Below, piece after piece: positions 7,250-14,249 of a DNA stretch of 15,482 bases. This DNA comes from Candidatus Methylomirabilota bacterium (lineage in GTDB: Bacteria > Methylomirabilota > Methylomirabilia > Methylomirabilales > Methylomirabilaceae), in NCBI GenBank assembly GCA_028869615.1, contig JAGWRQ010000028.1, positions 1 to 15,482 on the forward strand. The letters run 5' to 3'. Made by a program: the position numbers and the translations under genes. Numbering within the stretch: the stretch's first letter is position 1; each line of letters opens with the position of its first letter. Below the pieces are notes generated by a model, which searched no databases, was not told the origin of the DNA, and saw only the letters and a list, made by a program, of their open reading frames with translations.

Positions 7250-8699
7250 CTCATTACAATGGCCCTGGCGTAGTTCTGCCCTGCTGACAGCCGGCCTGCT
7301 GCTCCTCATGGCCGCCACGGCTTGGGGGCACGCGTTCCCTGACCATTCAGAGCCCAGGGTGGGGTGGGCGCTGCTGACGGCGCCCCCGCGCGTGCGACTC
7401 TGGTTCGACGGAATGCTGGAGCCCGCCTTTAGTACGATCATGGTGGTCAATGCTCGCCATCAGCAGGTTGATAACGGGGACGGCGCCGTGAACCCTGCCG
7501 ACCACACTGTCTTGGAGGCTTCTCTTCCGCCCCTGTCCCCAGGGCAATACCGGATCGTGTGGAGCGTTGTCGCTCATGACGGTCACCGCACTGAAGGCGA
7601 TCTTTCGTTCACCATCGGTCCGGGCTCTTACGATCGGCCCCGGGCCGCCAGCGCGCCCGCCACGCTTCCGCAACTCCTTACACGCTGGCTCAACTTCATC
7701 GGTTTGTCGATGCTGATTGGCACGCTGGCCTTTCGCTTGCTCCTCGTTCGGTCAGTTGTGCTCCCGCGTCAAGAATTCGAGACAGTTGAGCGACCGCTTC
7801 GGCGACTAGAGGCTGGCTCGTTCGTGCTCGTGGCGCTGGCGAGCGTCGGCGAGCTCATCCTGAGAACGCAGATGATGAGCGGCGGGCGCCTTGCCGAGTT
7901 AAACGTCACGCTCCCGGTCGTGCTTCTACAGACCCACTTTGGCGCCGTGTGGCTCGTCCGGCTCGGCTTTGTTGGGCTCCTGGGACTCGTCTGGGGGCTC
8001 GGGCGGACGACCACGCCGCAGAGCCAGCGGGCCATTATGCTCTCCCTTTCCGCAGCCACGGTCATCGCCCTGACAACGAGCCTGTCGGGGCATGCCGGGG
8101 ACTGGGGAGACCTGACGATGCCTGTCCTCATCGACTGGATTCACTTGGTTGCGGTCTCCATCTGGATCGGCGGCCTCTTCACGTTCGGGTTCCTGTTCCA
8201 GCGTTTAGCCGCCCCTCCCGGCACGGAGGAGGAGGCGCGCGGCCTCGTGACGATCGGCCGCCCGTTCTCGAGGATGGCGGCCTACTGCGTGTTCACTCTG
8301 CTCGTGGCAGGGCTCTTCAACGCGTGGCTGCAGGTGGGGTCGCTGCAGCCCCTTGTCACCACCTCCTATGGGTTGACACTCCTCGTCAAGGTCTTCCTGG
8401 TGGGACTTGTATTGGCGCTGGCCGCTGTAAACCGATACTACTTCCTTCCTCTCCTGCGAGACCCTGACGGCGCCCGCACGCAGCTTCTCGTGAAGACGAT
8501 AGGGCGACTTGGCGGCGCGTGGCTCGTAGGGGCAGGGCGCGACCAGGCAGCGGGGATTCGCCGTCGCCTGCGCCAGTTCATGCGGTTGGAGTGGATCCTG
8601 GTTATTGCTGCCCTGGCTGTTGCGGCGCTTCTGACCCACCTCCCGCCGGCTCGCCACATCCATGCCCATCAGCACCTTGCGCAGCACACCCTTCCCTAG
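7242..8699 (+). CDS. CopC-CopD fusion protein (periplasmic copper-binding plus membrane domain)
   Basis: This 485-residue protein has a signal peptide cleaved about AWG|H30, so the mature N-terminus would be His, as in CopC. The CopC domain (30-130) carries the second half of the Cu(II) site in AHDGHRTEG (D113, H115). It is followed by a CopD-type membrane domain with about eight helices and family motifs: LSGHAGDW, DWIHLVAVSIWIGGL, TTSYGLTLLVKVFL, AAVNRYYFLP and the terminal LTHLPPARH. Such fusions (YcnJ/PcoCD type) bind periplasmic copper and are thought to import it. The tail IHAHQHLAQH is an extra His cluster. The ATG at 7242 overlaps the RND stop by 8 bases, so translation is probably coupled. 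The frame is open further upstream to 7149, inside the RND gene, but those Arg-rich residues precede the signal peptide. Confidence 0.9.
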   Translation: MNNSLQWPWRSSALLTAGLLLLMAATAWGHAFPDHSEPRVGWALLTAPPRVRLWFDGMLEPAFSTIMVVNARHQQVDNGDGAVNPADHTVLEASLPPLSPGQYRIVWSVVAHDGHRTEGDLSFTIGPGSYDRPRAASAPATLPQLLTRWLNFIGLSMLIGTLAFRLLLVRSVVLPRQEFETVERPLRRLEAGSFVLVALASVGELILRTQMMSGGRLAELNVTLPVVLLQTHFGAVWLVRLGFVGLLGLVWGLGRTTTPQSQRAIMLSLSAATVIALTTSLSGHAGDWGDLTMPVLIDWIHLVAVSIWIGGLFTFGFLFQRLAAPPGTEEEARGLVTIGRPFSRMAAYCVFTLLVAGLFNAWLQVGSLQPLVTTSYGLTLLVKVFLVGLVLALAAVNRYYFLPLLRDPDGARTQLLVKTIGRLGGAWLVGAGRDQAAGIRRRLRQFMRLEWILVIAALAVAALLTHLPPARHIHAHQHLAQHTLP

Positions 8700-8729
8700 T
8701 CCAACCGATCTGAGGGGCGAGGGTCGTCT

Positions 8730-8759
8730 TTGACGAGAAGTAACAGAGTGTGATAGATT
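8730..8759 (+). promoter_or_regulatory. Candidate sigma70 promoter for the lipoprotein-pal pair
   Basis: TTGACG (8730-8735) and TAGATT (8754-8759) are separated by 18 bases. Transcription would start near 8766, about 80 bases before the lipoprotein ATG. A small perfect dyad, TCGTC-TTT-GACGA (8724-8736), overlaps the -35 box and could be an operator half or chance. Confidence 0.45.
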
Positions 8760-8845
8760 AAGCGAGCTTGACCAATCGGCGGACAGGGGGTCTGGCCTCT
8801 AAGAGGCGGCTGCCAATTATCAGCGGATGTCATAGGAGGGACGCG

Positions 8846-9202
8846 ATGAGAATCATCGGCGGGGCTGCTCGACAGCTCCTTGCACTCACCTTGATCGGTG
8901 TGGGGGCAGTCGTGTGGGGCTGCTCTGGGGTGCATCTCAGATCGGAATCCTACGACTGGGTTACCGGGGAGCGGACCGCGCCCGCTGCGGTGAGCGCGGC
9001 CAAAGCGGCCATAGCCGAGGCGCAAGCCGCCGGCGCGGCGCACGTCGGCGCAGCCCGGTACCCGATGGCTCAAGCGAGAGAGTACCTCATCCTTGCTGAG
9101 GATGAGCTATCGGACCGCGACTTCGCGGCGGCGGAAGCGGCGGCCGGGATCGCCATGAAGGCCGCAGAGGAAGCCAAGACGATTGCGCATCGCGGAAAAT
9201 AA
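8846..9202 (+). CDS. DUF4398-like alanine-rich small lipoprotein
   Basis: This 118-residue protein has a signal peptide with a lipobox-like VVWGC (Cys26). The rest is an Ala/Glu-rich helical segment (about 45-118) with evenly spaced alanines, as in DUF4398 proteins, which often sit beside OmpA/Pal-type genes in envelope operons. The start is decided by AGGAGGG at 8834-8840, 5 bases before the ATG; the frame is open upstream to a TTG at 8768, but that stretch precedes the signal peptide. The next gene, pal, begins 55 bases downstream and shares a related Ala-rich helix. The likely site is the outer membrane's periplasmic face. Molecular function is unknown. Confidence 0.75.
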   Translation: MRIIGGAARQLLALTLIGVGAVVWGCSGVHLRSESYDWVTGERTAPAAVSAAKAAIAEAQAAGAAHVGAARYPMAQAREYLILAEDELSDRDFAAAEAAAGIAMKAAEEAKTIAHRGK

Positions 9203-9229
9203 GCTGATAGCCGACAGCGATATGCTGAC
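9202..9229 (+). repeat. Heptad repeat array 1 (four AGCTGAN-like units)
   Basis: Four consecutive 7-base units can be read: AGCTGAT, AGCCGAC, AGCGATA and TGCTGAC. The array begins on the last base of the lipoprotein stop codon. The same repeat type recurs at 10922-10949 and 15242-15298. Confidence 0.6.
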
Positions 9230-9257
9230 AACTGCCTCAAAGGGAGGGAACTCGAAG

Positions 9258-9959
9258 ATGAACGGAAGTCCGAAGGGGAGTCAGGCACTCCGGCTCGCGC
9301 TTATCGTTGCATCGGTGGCTCTGATGATTGCCGGGTGTGCGACCACCGCGTCGTATCGCCCTGAGATCGACAGCATGAAGGCTGCTCTCGTCGAGGCAAA
9401 GGCCGCGGGCGCCGAGACGCGCGCGCCTGAGGAGTACGCCGCCGCAGAAGCCTGCCTGGATTGGATGACTCACGAGGCCACGGAATTCAACCCATTTGCA
9501 GATCCCGACGCCCGCATACGCGGTAAGTGCCAAGCCGCCTTTGTCGCGTTGAGGGAGAAGATGGCTGCCGCCCCGGTGACGCCGCAGCCGGAGACCGCTC
9601 AGGCGGGAGGGGCAGCACAAGAAAAGGCATCACCCCTGCAGGATATTTTCTTCGATTTCGACAAATCGTCGATTCGGGCGGATATGAAAAAGAGCCTTGC
9701 CAAGAACATGCGATGGTTAAAGGCAAATCCGACGGCTTCGATCATCATCGAGGGCCACTGCGATGAACGCGGAACCGTAGAGTATAACCAGGGGCTGGGC
9801 CAGCGGCGCGCCGCGTCGGTAAAGAAGTACCTGGTGGCCGCCGGGATCGGCGCCAAGAGGATCAAGGTCGTCAGTTATGGGAAGGAGCGGCCCTTCGTCA
9901 CAGGCCACGACGAGTCGGCCTGGAAATGGAATCGAAGGGCCCATTTCGTCTTGCAGTAG
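9258..9959 (+). CDS. pal: Peptidoglycan-associated lipoprotein (OmpA C-terminal domain)
   Basis: Pal anchors the outer membrane to peptidoglycan and works with the Tol system. The 233-residue product has a lipoprotein signal ending LMIAGC (Cys27). A helical Ala-rich region (about 35-90) resembles the preceding lipoprotein. A Pro/Ala/Gln linker leads to an OmpA-type domain starting DIFFDFDKSSI (129-139). The peptidoglycan-binding signature GHCDERGTVEYNQGLGQRRA (166-185) and the closing RRAHFVLQ are classical. GGGAGGGAA at 9242-9250 supports ATG 9258; the frame is open to 9183, inside the previous gene. No tol genes are in the window. The 55-base gap from the upstream lipoprotein suggests co-transcription. 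The extra N-terminal segment makes it longer than E. coli Pal (173 residues), so a Pal-like OmpA lipoprotein other than the canonical Tol partner is possible. Confidence 0.88.
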   Translation: MNGSPKGSQALRLALIVASVALMIAGCATTASYRPEIDSMKAALVEAKAAGAETRAPEEYAAAEACLDWMTHEATEFNPFADPDARIRGKCQAAFVALREKMAAAPVTPQPETAQAGGAAQEKASPLQDIFFDFDKSSIRADMKKSLAKNMRWLKANPTASIIIEGHCDERGTVEYNQGLGQRRAASVKKYLVAAGIGAKRIKVVSYGKERPFVTGHDESAWKWNRRAHFVLQ

Positions 9960-10170
9960 GGGAGAGGGAAGGCGATCGCCTCTCCGAACTGACCGTTGGT
10001 TGGTGTATCAAGAGTCGGACCGCCCTCTGATGTTCTTCACGAGGTTGCCTCGGAAGTGGTGACGCCGTTTCGCTGCGCCGATCCGCCCCTTCGATCCAAT
10101 CCCTCTTCCGAGAAACCGCCCTGCCTGACATCGTTCGATAGGGCTACTACCAGTCCAAGACAGGTTGCAG

Positions 10171-10431
10171 ATGCATGAACGGATGATTTACGCGACGTAT
10201 GATGAAATACAGGCTGAATTCCTCCGCCTGCATCTGCAGCGTCATGGTGTGCCATGCTGGCTCCGTTCTATGCGGGTTGGCGGGTTTCACGGGATTGCTT
10301 TCGGCCCGCTTGGGGAGATACGGCTGATGACCTCCACACCGTATGCTGAAAAGGGGAGACGGTTGATCGAGCAGGCTGTTCTGCGCGGATCGCTCTCTCT
10401 TGTGCCGGGGAAGGTTGGGCAACCGGAATGA
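10171..10431 (+). CDS. DUF2007-like small protein
   Basis: This 86-residue cytoplasmic protein has no signal peptide or membrane helix. It has the pattern of the DUF2007 family (putative signal-transducing proteins of unknown function): an opening strand IYATYDEIQAEFLRLHLQRHGVPCWL, a glycine-rich middle, then EIRLMTSTPYAEKGRRLIEQAV. I chose ATG 10171 on the weak AGACAGG upstream; TTG 10165 and ATG 10183 (MIYATY) are alternatives, and the last would start right at the conserved part. Its stop overlaps the rfaE2 start in ATGA, so the two are translationally coupled. The preceding 211 bases after pal hold no clear gene or convincing promoter. Moderately sure of the family; no function can be given. 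Confidence 0.7.
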   Translation: MHERMIYATYDEIQAEFLRLHLQRHGVPCWLRSMRVGGFHGIAFGPLGEIRLMTSTPYAEKGRRLIEQAVLRGSLSLVPGKVGQPE

Positions 10432-10934
10432 CGATTGAAGTCGAAAAGCTTCGCACCTTGCAGGAGTTGGTTGGCATCGTCCGGCAACGCCGGGCAATGG
10501 GAGAGCGGGCAGTTTTTACGAATGGCTGTTTCGATTTGCTGCACCGGGGCCATACCCGCTTGTTGCAGCAGGCGCGGGCGCTGGGCGACCTGCTGATCGT
10601 CGGCCTGAACAGTGATGCATCCGTTCGACTGCTCAAGGGCCCGTTCCGACCTGTGCTGTTACAGGATGAGCGGGCAGAGCTGCTCTCGGCCCTGGCCTCA
10701 GTCGACTACGTGGTGATCTTCGAGGAGGCGGACCCTGGCCGTATCATCGCAGCGCTTGAGCCCGATGTGTTGGTCAAGGGCGCCGACTGGACGAAGGAAG
10801 AGGTTGTCGGTCGGGAGATCGTAGAGAGGCGTGGCGGGCGGGTCGTCACGATTCCGTTGGTGGAGGGCTGTTCCACAAGCCGTATCGTGCGTCGTATCAT
10901 GGAGATGGCGCCTCCGCAACACGCTGAAGGCTAA
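10428..10934 (+). CDS. rfaE2: D-glycero-beta-D-manno-heptose 1-phosphate adenylyltransferase
   Basis: RfaE2 transfers AMP to heptose 1-phosphate to make ADP-heptose for the LPS inner core. The 168-residue product is the stand-alone cytidylyltransferase-fold domain, corresponding to the C-terminal half of E. coli HldE. The nucleotide-binding TNGCFD (31-36) and HRGH (39-42, the HxGH motif) are present, followed by GLNSDASVRLLKG, the PDVLVKGADW segment and the closing STSRIVRRI. The kinase half (RfaE1) is not fused and not nearby. It starts in an ATGA overlap with the DUF2007-like gene. Its last residues (AEG and stop) are encoded by a 7-base repeat array that continues to within 3 bases of mfd. 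Confident assignment. Confidence 0.92.
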   Translation: MTIEVEKLRTLQELVGIVRQRRAMGERAVFTNGCFDLLHRGHTRLLQQARALGDLLIVGLNSDASVRLLKGPFRPVLLQDERAELLSALASVDYVVIFEEADPGRIIAALEPDVLVKGADWTKEEVVGREIVERRGGRVVTIPLVEGCSTSRIVRRIMEMAPPQHAEG

Positions 10935-10949
10935 GGGCTGAGGGCTGAC
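10922..10949 (+). repeat. Heptad repeat array 2 (four RGCTGAN-like units)
   Basis: The units are CGCTGAA, GGCTAAG, GGCTGAG and GGCTGAC in perfect 7-base register. The array covers the rfaE2 stop codon (TAA 10932-10934) and the rfaE2-mfd gap. It includes the GAGGG (10940-10944) that probably serves as the mfd ribosome site. Confidence 0.65.
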
Positions 10950-10952
10950 CTT

Positions 10953-13900
10953 ATGGTGATACGCTCGATGGAGCCGTCGGAAGAGCACCTGATCCCGGAG
11001 ATTGCCGAGATCGCGACCCGACTTGACAGCGGGGTCGACGCGCTGTATCTCACCGGTCTCTTCGGGGCCTCGAAGGCGTTGATTCTCTCCCAGATCGCTC
11101 GCAGGGCGAGGCGTCCCCTTGTAGTGTTGACCTCCTCGTCCGCCACAGCCGAGTTGCTGGCAAAGGATCTGCATGTCTTCTTCGGCGGTTCGGTGGGCTT
11201 CTTACCCGAACGTGATGAGGACTCTGAGGCCAGGTATCAGCGGATTGCCTGCCTGGCGGGTCTCGCGACTAAGGAGCTCCATCTCACGGTTGTCTCTCTC
11301 CGAGCGGCCCTCGAACGCCTCTCCCCCCCATCAGCCCTCCTGGGAGCCGTCTTCACGCTGTGCGTCGGACGACTGATCGCGCGGGACGAACTGCTCGGCG
11401 CCCTCGAGATAGGTGGTTACCGTCGAGTCCATCAGGTGACGGACCGCGGTGAATACAGCCTGCGCGGCAATCTCCTCGACCTGTTCCCCCTCACACCCGG
11501 CCTGAGCCGTGTCGAGGCGCCGGATCTTCCCGTTCGCGCCGAGTTCTTCGGCGACGAGGTACTCGAGCTCCGCGCATTCGATCCGGTCACCCAACGCTCG
11601 ATCCGCGCTGTCGAGCAGGTGACGGTCCTGCCTGTTGTAGAAGTGCCATTGGCCGGTGAAGCGCACCGGCAGGCCCTGGAGGAGTCAGCCGACCTGCTGC
11701 AGTACGTGACGCCCGACGCCCTGTGGGTCTTGGTAGATCCGGCAGGACTCCAGGCCGCTGCGCGCGATACCGCGCTTCCCACCTCACTTCTGGACTGGAG
11801 TGATGTTGAACAGAGGCTTTCTCTGAGGCCGCGTATCTTCCTGGAGGAGTTCTTACCACCTAATCGCCTTGCGGAAGAGGCGACGATCGGTTTTCAGGTG
11901 CGCACCATCCCGGCCTACCGTGGACGCATGACGGAGGTCATACGCGACCTCGAAGGGTGGCGTCGGCAGGGCCGAAGGATCCACCTGGTCTGCAGGAGTG
12001 ACGCCCAGGGTCGGCGCTTGGCTGAGGTGCTCAGGGAGCATGACGTCGCGGCCTCTGTGGGGCCAGAGATGGCGTCGCCAGGTGAGATCGCCGTTCTGTC
12101 GCGCGAGCTCAGCAGCGGCTTCCACCTGGATGAAGCGTCACTGACCTATATCACCGAGGCCGAGATCTTTGGGACTCGGCATATTCCGCCCCGCCGCTCA
12201 CGACCGAAGGAGGTCTCCCCCCTCGGCTCCTACCAGGACCTGGCTTACGGCGATTTTGTTGTCCACGAGGATCACGGGATCGGCGTCTACAAAGGGCTGC
12301 GACAGCTCACTGTGGGCGGGACGGAGGGTGACTACGTGCTCATCGTCTATGCCGATCACGCCAAGCTCTATGTACCGACCGGCAAACTCCACCTGATCCA
12401 TCGGTATGCGGGCGCCGATGGCAGTCCGCCGGCCCTCGACCGGTTGGGGAGCGCCTCCTGGGCCAAGGCGAAAGAGCGGGTCAAGGCGTCCGTCCGCGAG
12501 ATGGCCCAGGAGTTGCTCGCGTTGTATGCGGCCAGGCAGGTGATCAAGGGGCATGCCCTCCCTCCTGATACGCCGTGGCAGCGGGAATTCGAGGCCGGAT
12601 TCCCGTACGAGGAAACTCCGGACCAACTCCAGGCGATCGCCGACGTCAAGGCCGATATGGAGCGAGAGAAGCCGATGGACCGCCTGATCTGCGGTGACGT
12701 CGGGTACGGCAAGACCGAGGTGGCGATGCGGGTTGCCTTCAAGACGGTCATGGGTGGGAAGCAGGTGGCGGTCTTGGTTCCGACTACTGTCCTCGCCCTG
12801 CAGCATGCTCAGACGTTTTCCGAGCGGTTCGGCGGCTTCCCGGTCAAGGTTGAGATGCTCTCGCGCTTCCGCAGCCGCAAGGAGCAGGGCGAGGTGTTGC
12901 GTGGCGTTCGTGACGGCACCGTCGACATTGTCATCGGTACCCACCGCCTGCTCCAGAAGGATGTCCACTTTCGGGACTTGGGGCTGCTTGTGGTAGATGA
13001 GGAGCATCGCTTCGGTGTGGCGGCCAAGGAGCGCCTGAAGCAGCTCCGGCGACAGGTCGATGTTCTGACGCTCACCGCCACGCCGATTCCGCGGACCCTC
13101 CATATGTCGATGTTGGGGGTCAGGGATATCAGCACCATCGAGACGCCGCCGGAGAACCGTCTCTCGATCAAGACGACCGTAGCCCGGTTCGACCCGGCCC
13201 TCATCAAGGAGGCGATCGAGCACGAGCTGGACAGAGGGGGACAGGTCTTCTTCGTGCATAATCGCGTGGAGAGCATCCAGCGCGTGGCGCGTCTGATCAA
13301 GCGTTTGGTCCCCGAGGCGAGGCTGGCGGTGGCGCACGGTGAGTTGCCGGAAGAGCGCCTGGAACGGATCATGTGCGACTTCTACGACGGCAAGTGTAAT
13401 GTCCTGCTGTGCACCACGATCATCGAATCCGGCCTGGATGTGGGCGCCGCCAACACCATCATCATCGATCGGGCCGATGCCTTGGGCCTCGCGCAGCTCT
13501 ATCAGCTTCGCGGGCGGGTCGGTCGGGACAAGCATCGAGCGTACGCCTACCTCCTGGTGCCGAAGGATGCTGCGCTTACCGAGGTAGCAAAGCGGAGGCT
13601 CCAGGTCATCGCGGAACTGACCGAACTCGGCTCCGGATTCAAGGTGGCGGCGAGGGACCTGGAGATCAGGGGCGCGGGCAACCTCCTGGGACCTGAGCAA
13701 CACGGCCAGATCGCCGCCGTGGGAATTGATCTGTACTGCCGACTGATCGAGTCAACGGTCAAGGAGTTGAAGGGTGAAGCGGTGGCAGAACCTGTCGAGC
13801 CTTCCGTCAGGCTGGAGGCGGAGGGATATCTGCCGGAGGGCTACGTTGAGGATCCTAACGTTCGGCTCCAGCTCTATAAACGGTTGGCCGCACTCTCTGT

Positions 13901-14249
13901 GCCGCAGGAGGTCGCTGCCTTTCGGGAGGAACTGGTCGATCGCTTTGGCGAGCCTCCCCATGAGACAGAACGGCTGCTGGCTGCAGTGGCGCTCAGGATT
14001 CTGGCCCGGACGCTCCACATCCGTGAGGTTGATGCTGCAGGCAAGACGCTCCGTATCGTGTTTAGTGAGTCGCCACCCCTTGCGCCGGACAAGGTGGCGG
14101 CCCTGCTTCGTGAAGAGGGCGGCCGGTTGCGCTACATCCCTAAAGACACAACACGGGCGGGGTACGATGAACTGGAATACCGGGTGGATGGGGGCGACAA
14201 GATCGCTACCGCTCAGACTCTGTTGTCGCGACTTCAGGCGTGCATGTGA
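10953..14249 (+). CDS. mfd: Transcription-repair coupling factor Mfd
   Basis: Mfd displaces RNA polymerase stalled at DNA lesions using ATP and recruits UvrA for excision repair. The 1098-residue product has all parts in order. A UvrB-like N-terminal region contains RGEYSLRGNLLDLFPL (about 167-182). A CarD-like RNA-polymerase-interaction domain follows (about 427-490, YGDFVVHEDHGIGVYKGL). The translocase has Walker A GDVGYGKTE (about 580), DEEH (682-685), LTATPIPRTLHMSMLG and QLRGRVGR (851-858). A C-terminal autoinhibitory domain starts near 960. E. coli Mfd is 1148 residues, so length is normal. GAGGG lies 8 bases before ATG 10953; ATG 10968 (MEPSEEH) is an alternative. It ends in an overlap with surA. 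No frameshift or missing helicase motif seen. Confidence 0.96.
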   Translation: MVIRSMEPSEEHLIPEIAEIATRLDSGVDALYLTGLFGASKALILSQIARRARRPLVVLTSSSATAELLAKDLHVFFGGSVGFLPERDEDSEARYQRIACLAGLATKELHLTVVSLRAALERLSPPSALLGAVFTLCVGRLIARDELLGALEIGGYRRVHQVTDRGEYSLRGNLLDLFPLTPGLSRVEAPDLPVRAEFFGDEVLELRAFDPVTQRSIRAVEQVTVLPVVEVPLAGEAHRQALEESADLLQYVTPDALWVLVDPAGLQAAARDTALPTSLLDWSDVEQRLSLRPRIFLEEFLPPNRLAEEATIGFQVRTIPAYRGRMTEVIRDLEGWRRQGRRIHLVCRSDAQGRRLAEVLREHDVAASVGPEMASPGEIAVLSRELSSGFHLDEASLTYITEAEIFGTRHIPPRRSRPKEVSPLGSYQDLAYGDFVVHEDHGIGVYKGLRQLTVGGTEGDYVLIVYADHAKLYVPTGKLHLIHRYAGADGSPPALDRLGSASWAKAKERVKASVREMAQELLALYAARQVIKGHALPPDTPWQREFEAGFPYEETPDQLQAIADVKADMEREKPMDRLICGDVGYGKTEVAMRVAFKTVMGGKQVAVLVPTTVLALQHAQTFSERFGGFPVKVEMLSRFRSRKEQGEVLRGVRDGTVDIVIGTHRLLQKDVHFRDLGLLVVDEEHRFGVAAKERLKQLRRQVDVLTLTATPIPRTLHMSMLGVRDISTIETPPENRLSIKTTVARFDPALIKEAIEHELDRGGQVFFVHNRVESIQRVARLIKRLVPEARLAVAHGELPEERLERIMCDFYDGKCNVLLCTTIIESGLDVGAANTIIIDRADALGLAQLYQLRGRVGRDKHRAYAYLLVPKDAALTEVAKRRLQVIAELTELGSGFKVAARDLEIRGAGNLLGPEQHGQIAAVGIDLYCRLIESTVKELKGEAVAEPVEPSVRLEAEGYLPEGYVEDPNVRLQLYKRLAALSVPQEVAAFREELVDRFGEPPHETERLLAAVALRILARTLHIREVDAAGKTLRIVFSESPPLAPDKVAALLREEGGRLRYIPKDTTRAGYDELEYRVDGGDKIATAQTLLSRLQACM

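Noticed and set aside
8768..8845. Longer N-terminus for the small lipoprotein from TTG 8768
   Set aside because: It would place 26 polar residues before the signal peptide; AGGAGGG five bases before ATG 8846 decides the start.
9202..9229. Possible CRISPR array
   Set aside because: The repeats are contiguous 7-base units without spacers, and no cas genes are present.
9959..9987. Hairpin GGAGAGG...CCTCTCC just after pal, containing GGCGATCGCC
   Set aside because: Seven paired bases with an 11-base loop and no T-run; too weak to call a terminator.
10125..10153. CTGACA-N17-TACCAG as a promoter for the DUF2007-like gene
   Set aside because: The -10 match is poor and many alternatives of equal quality occur in the same gap.
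12198..13703. A 501-codon open frame on the minus strand within mfd
   Set aside because: It is a shadow of the strongly conserved Mfd helicase region. High GC and codon bias make long antisense frames common, and its translation shows no recognisable domain.
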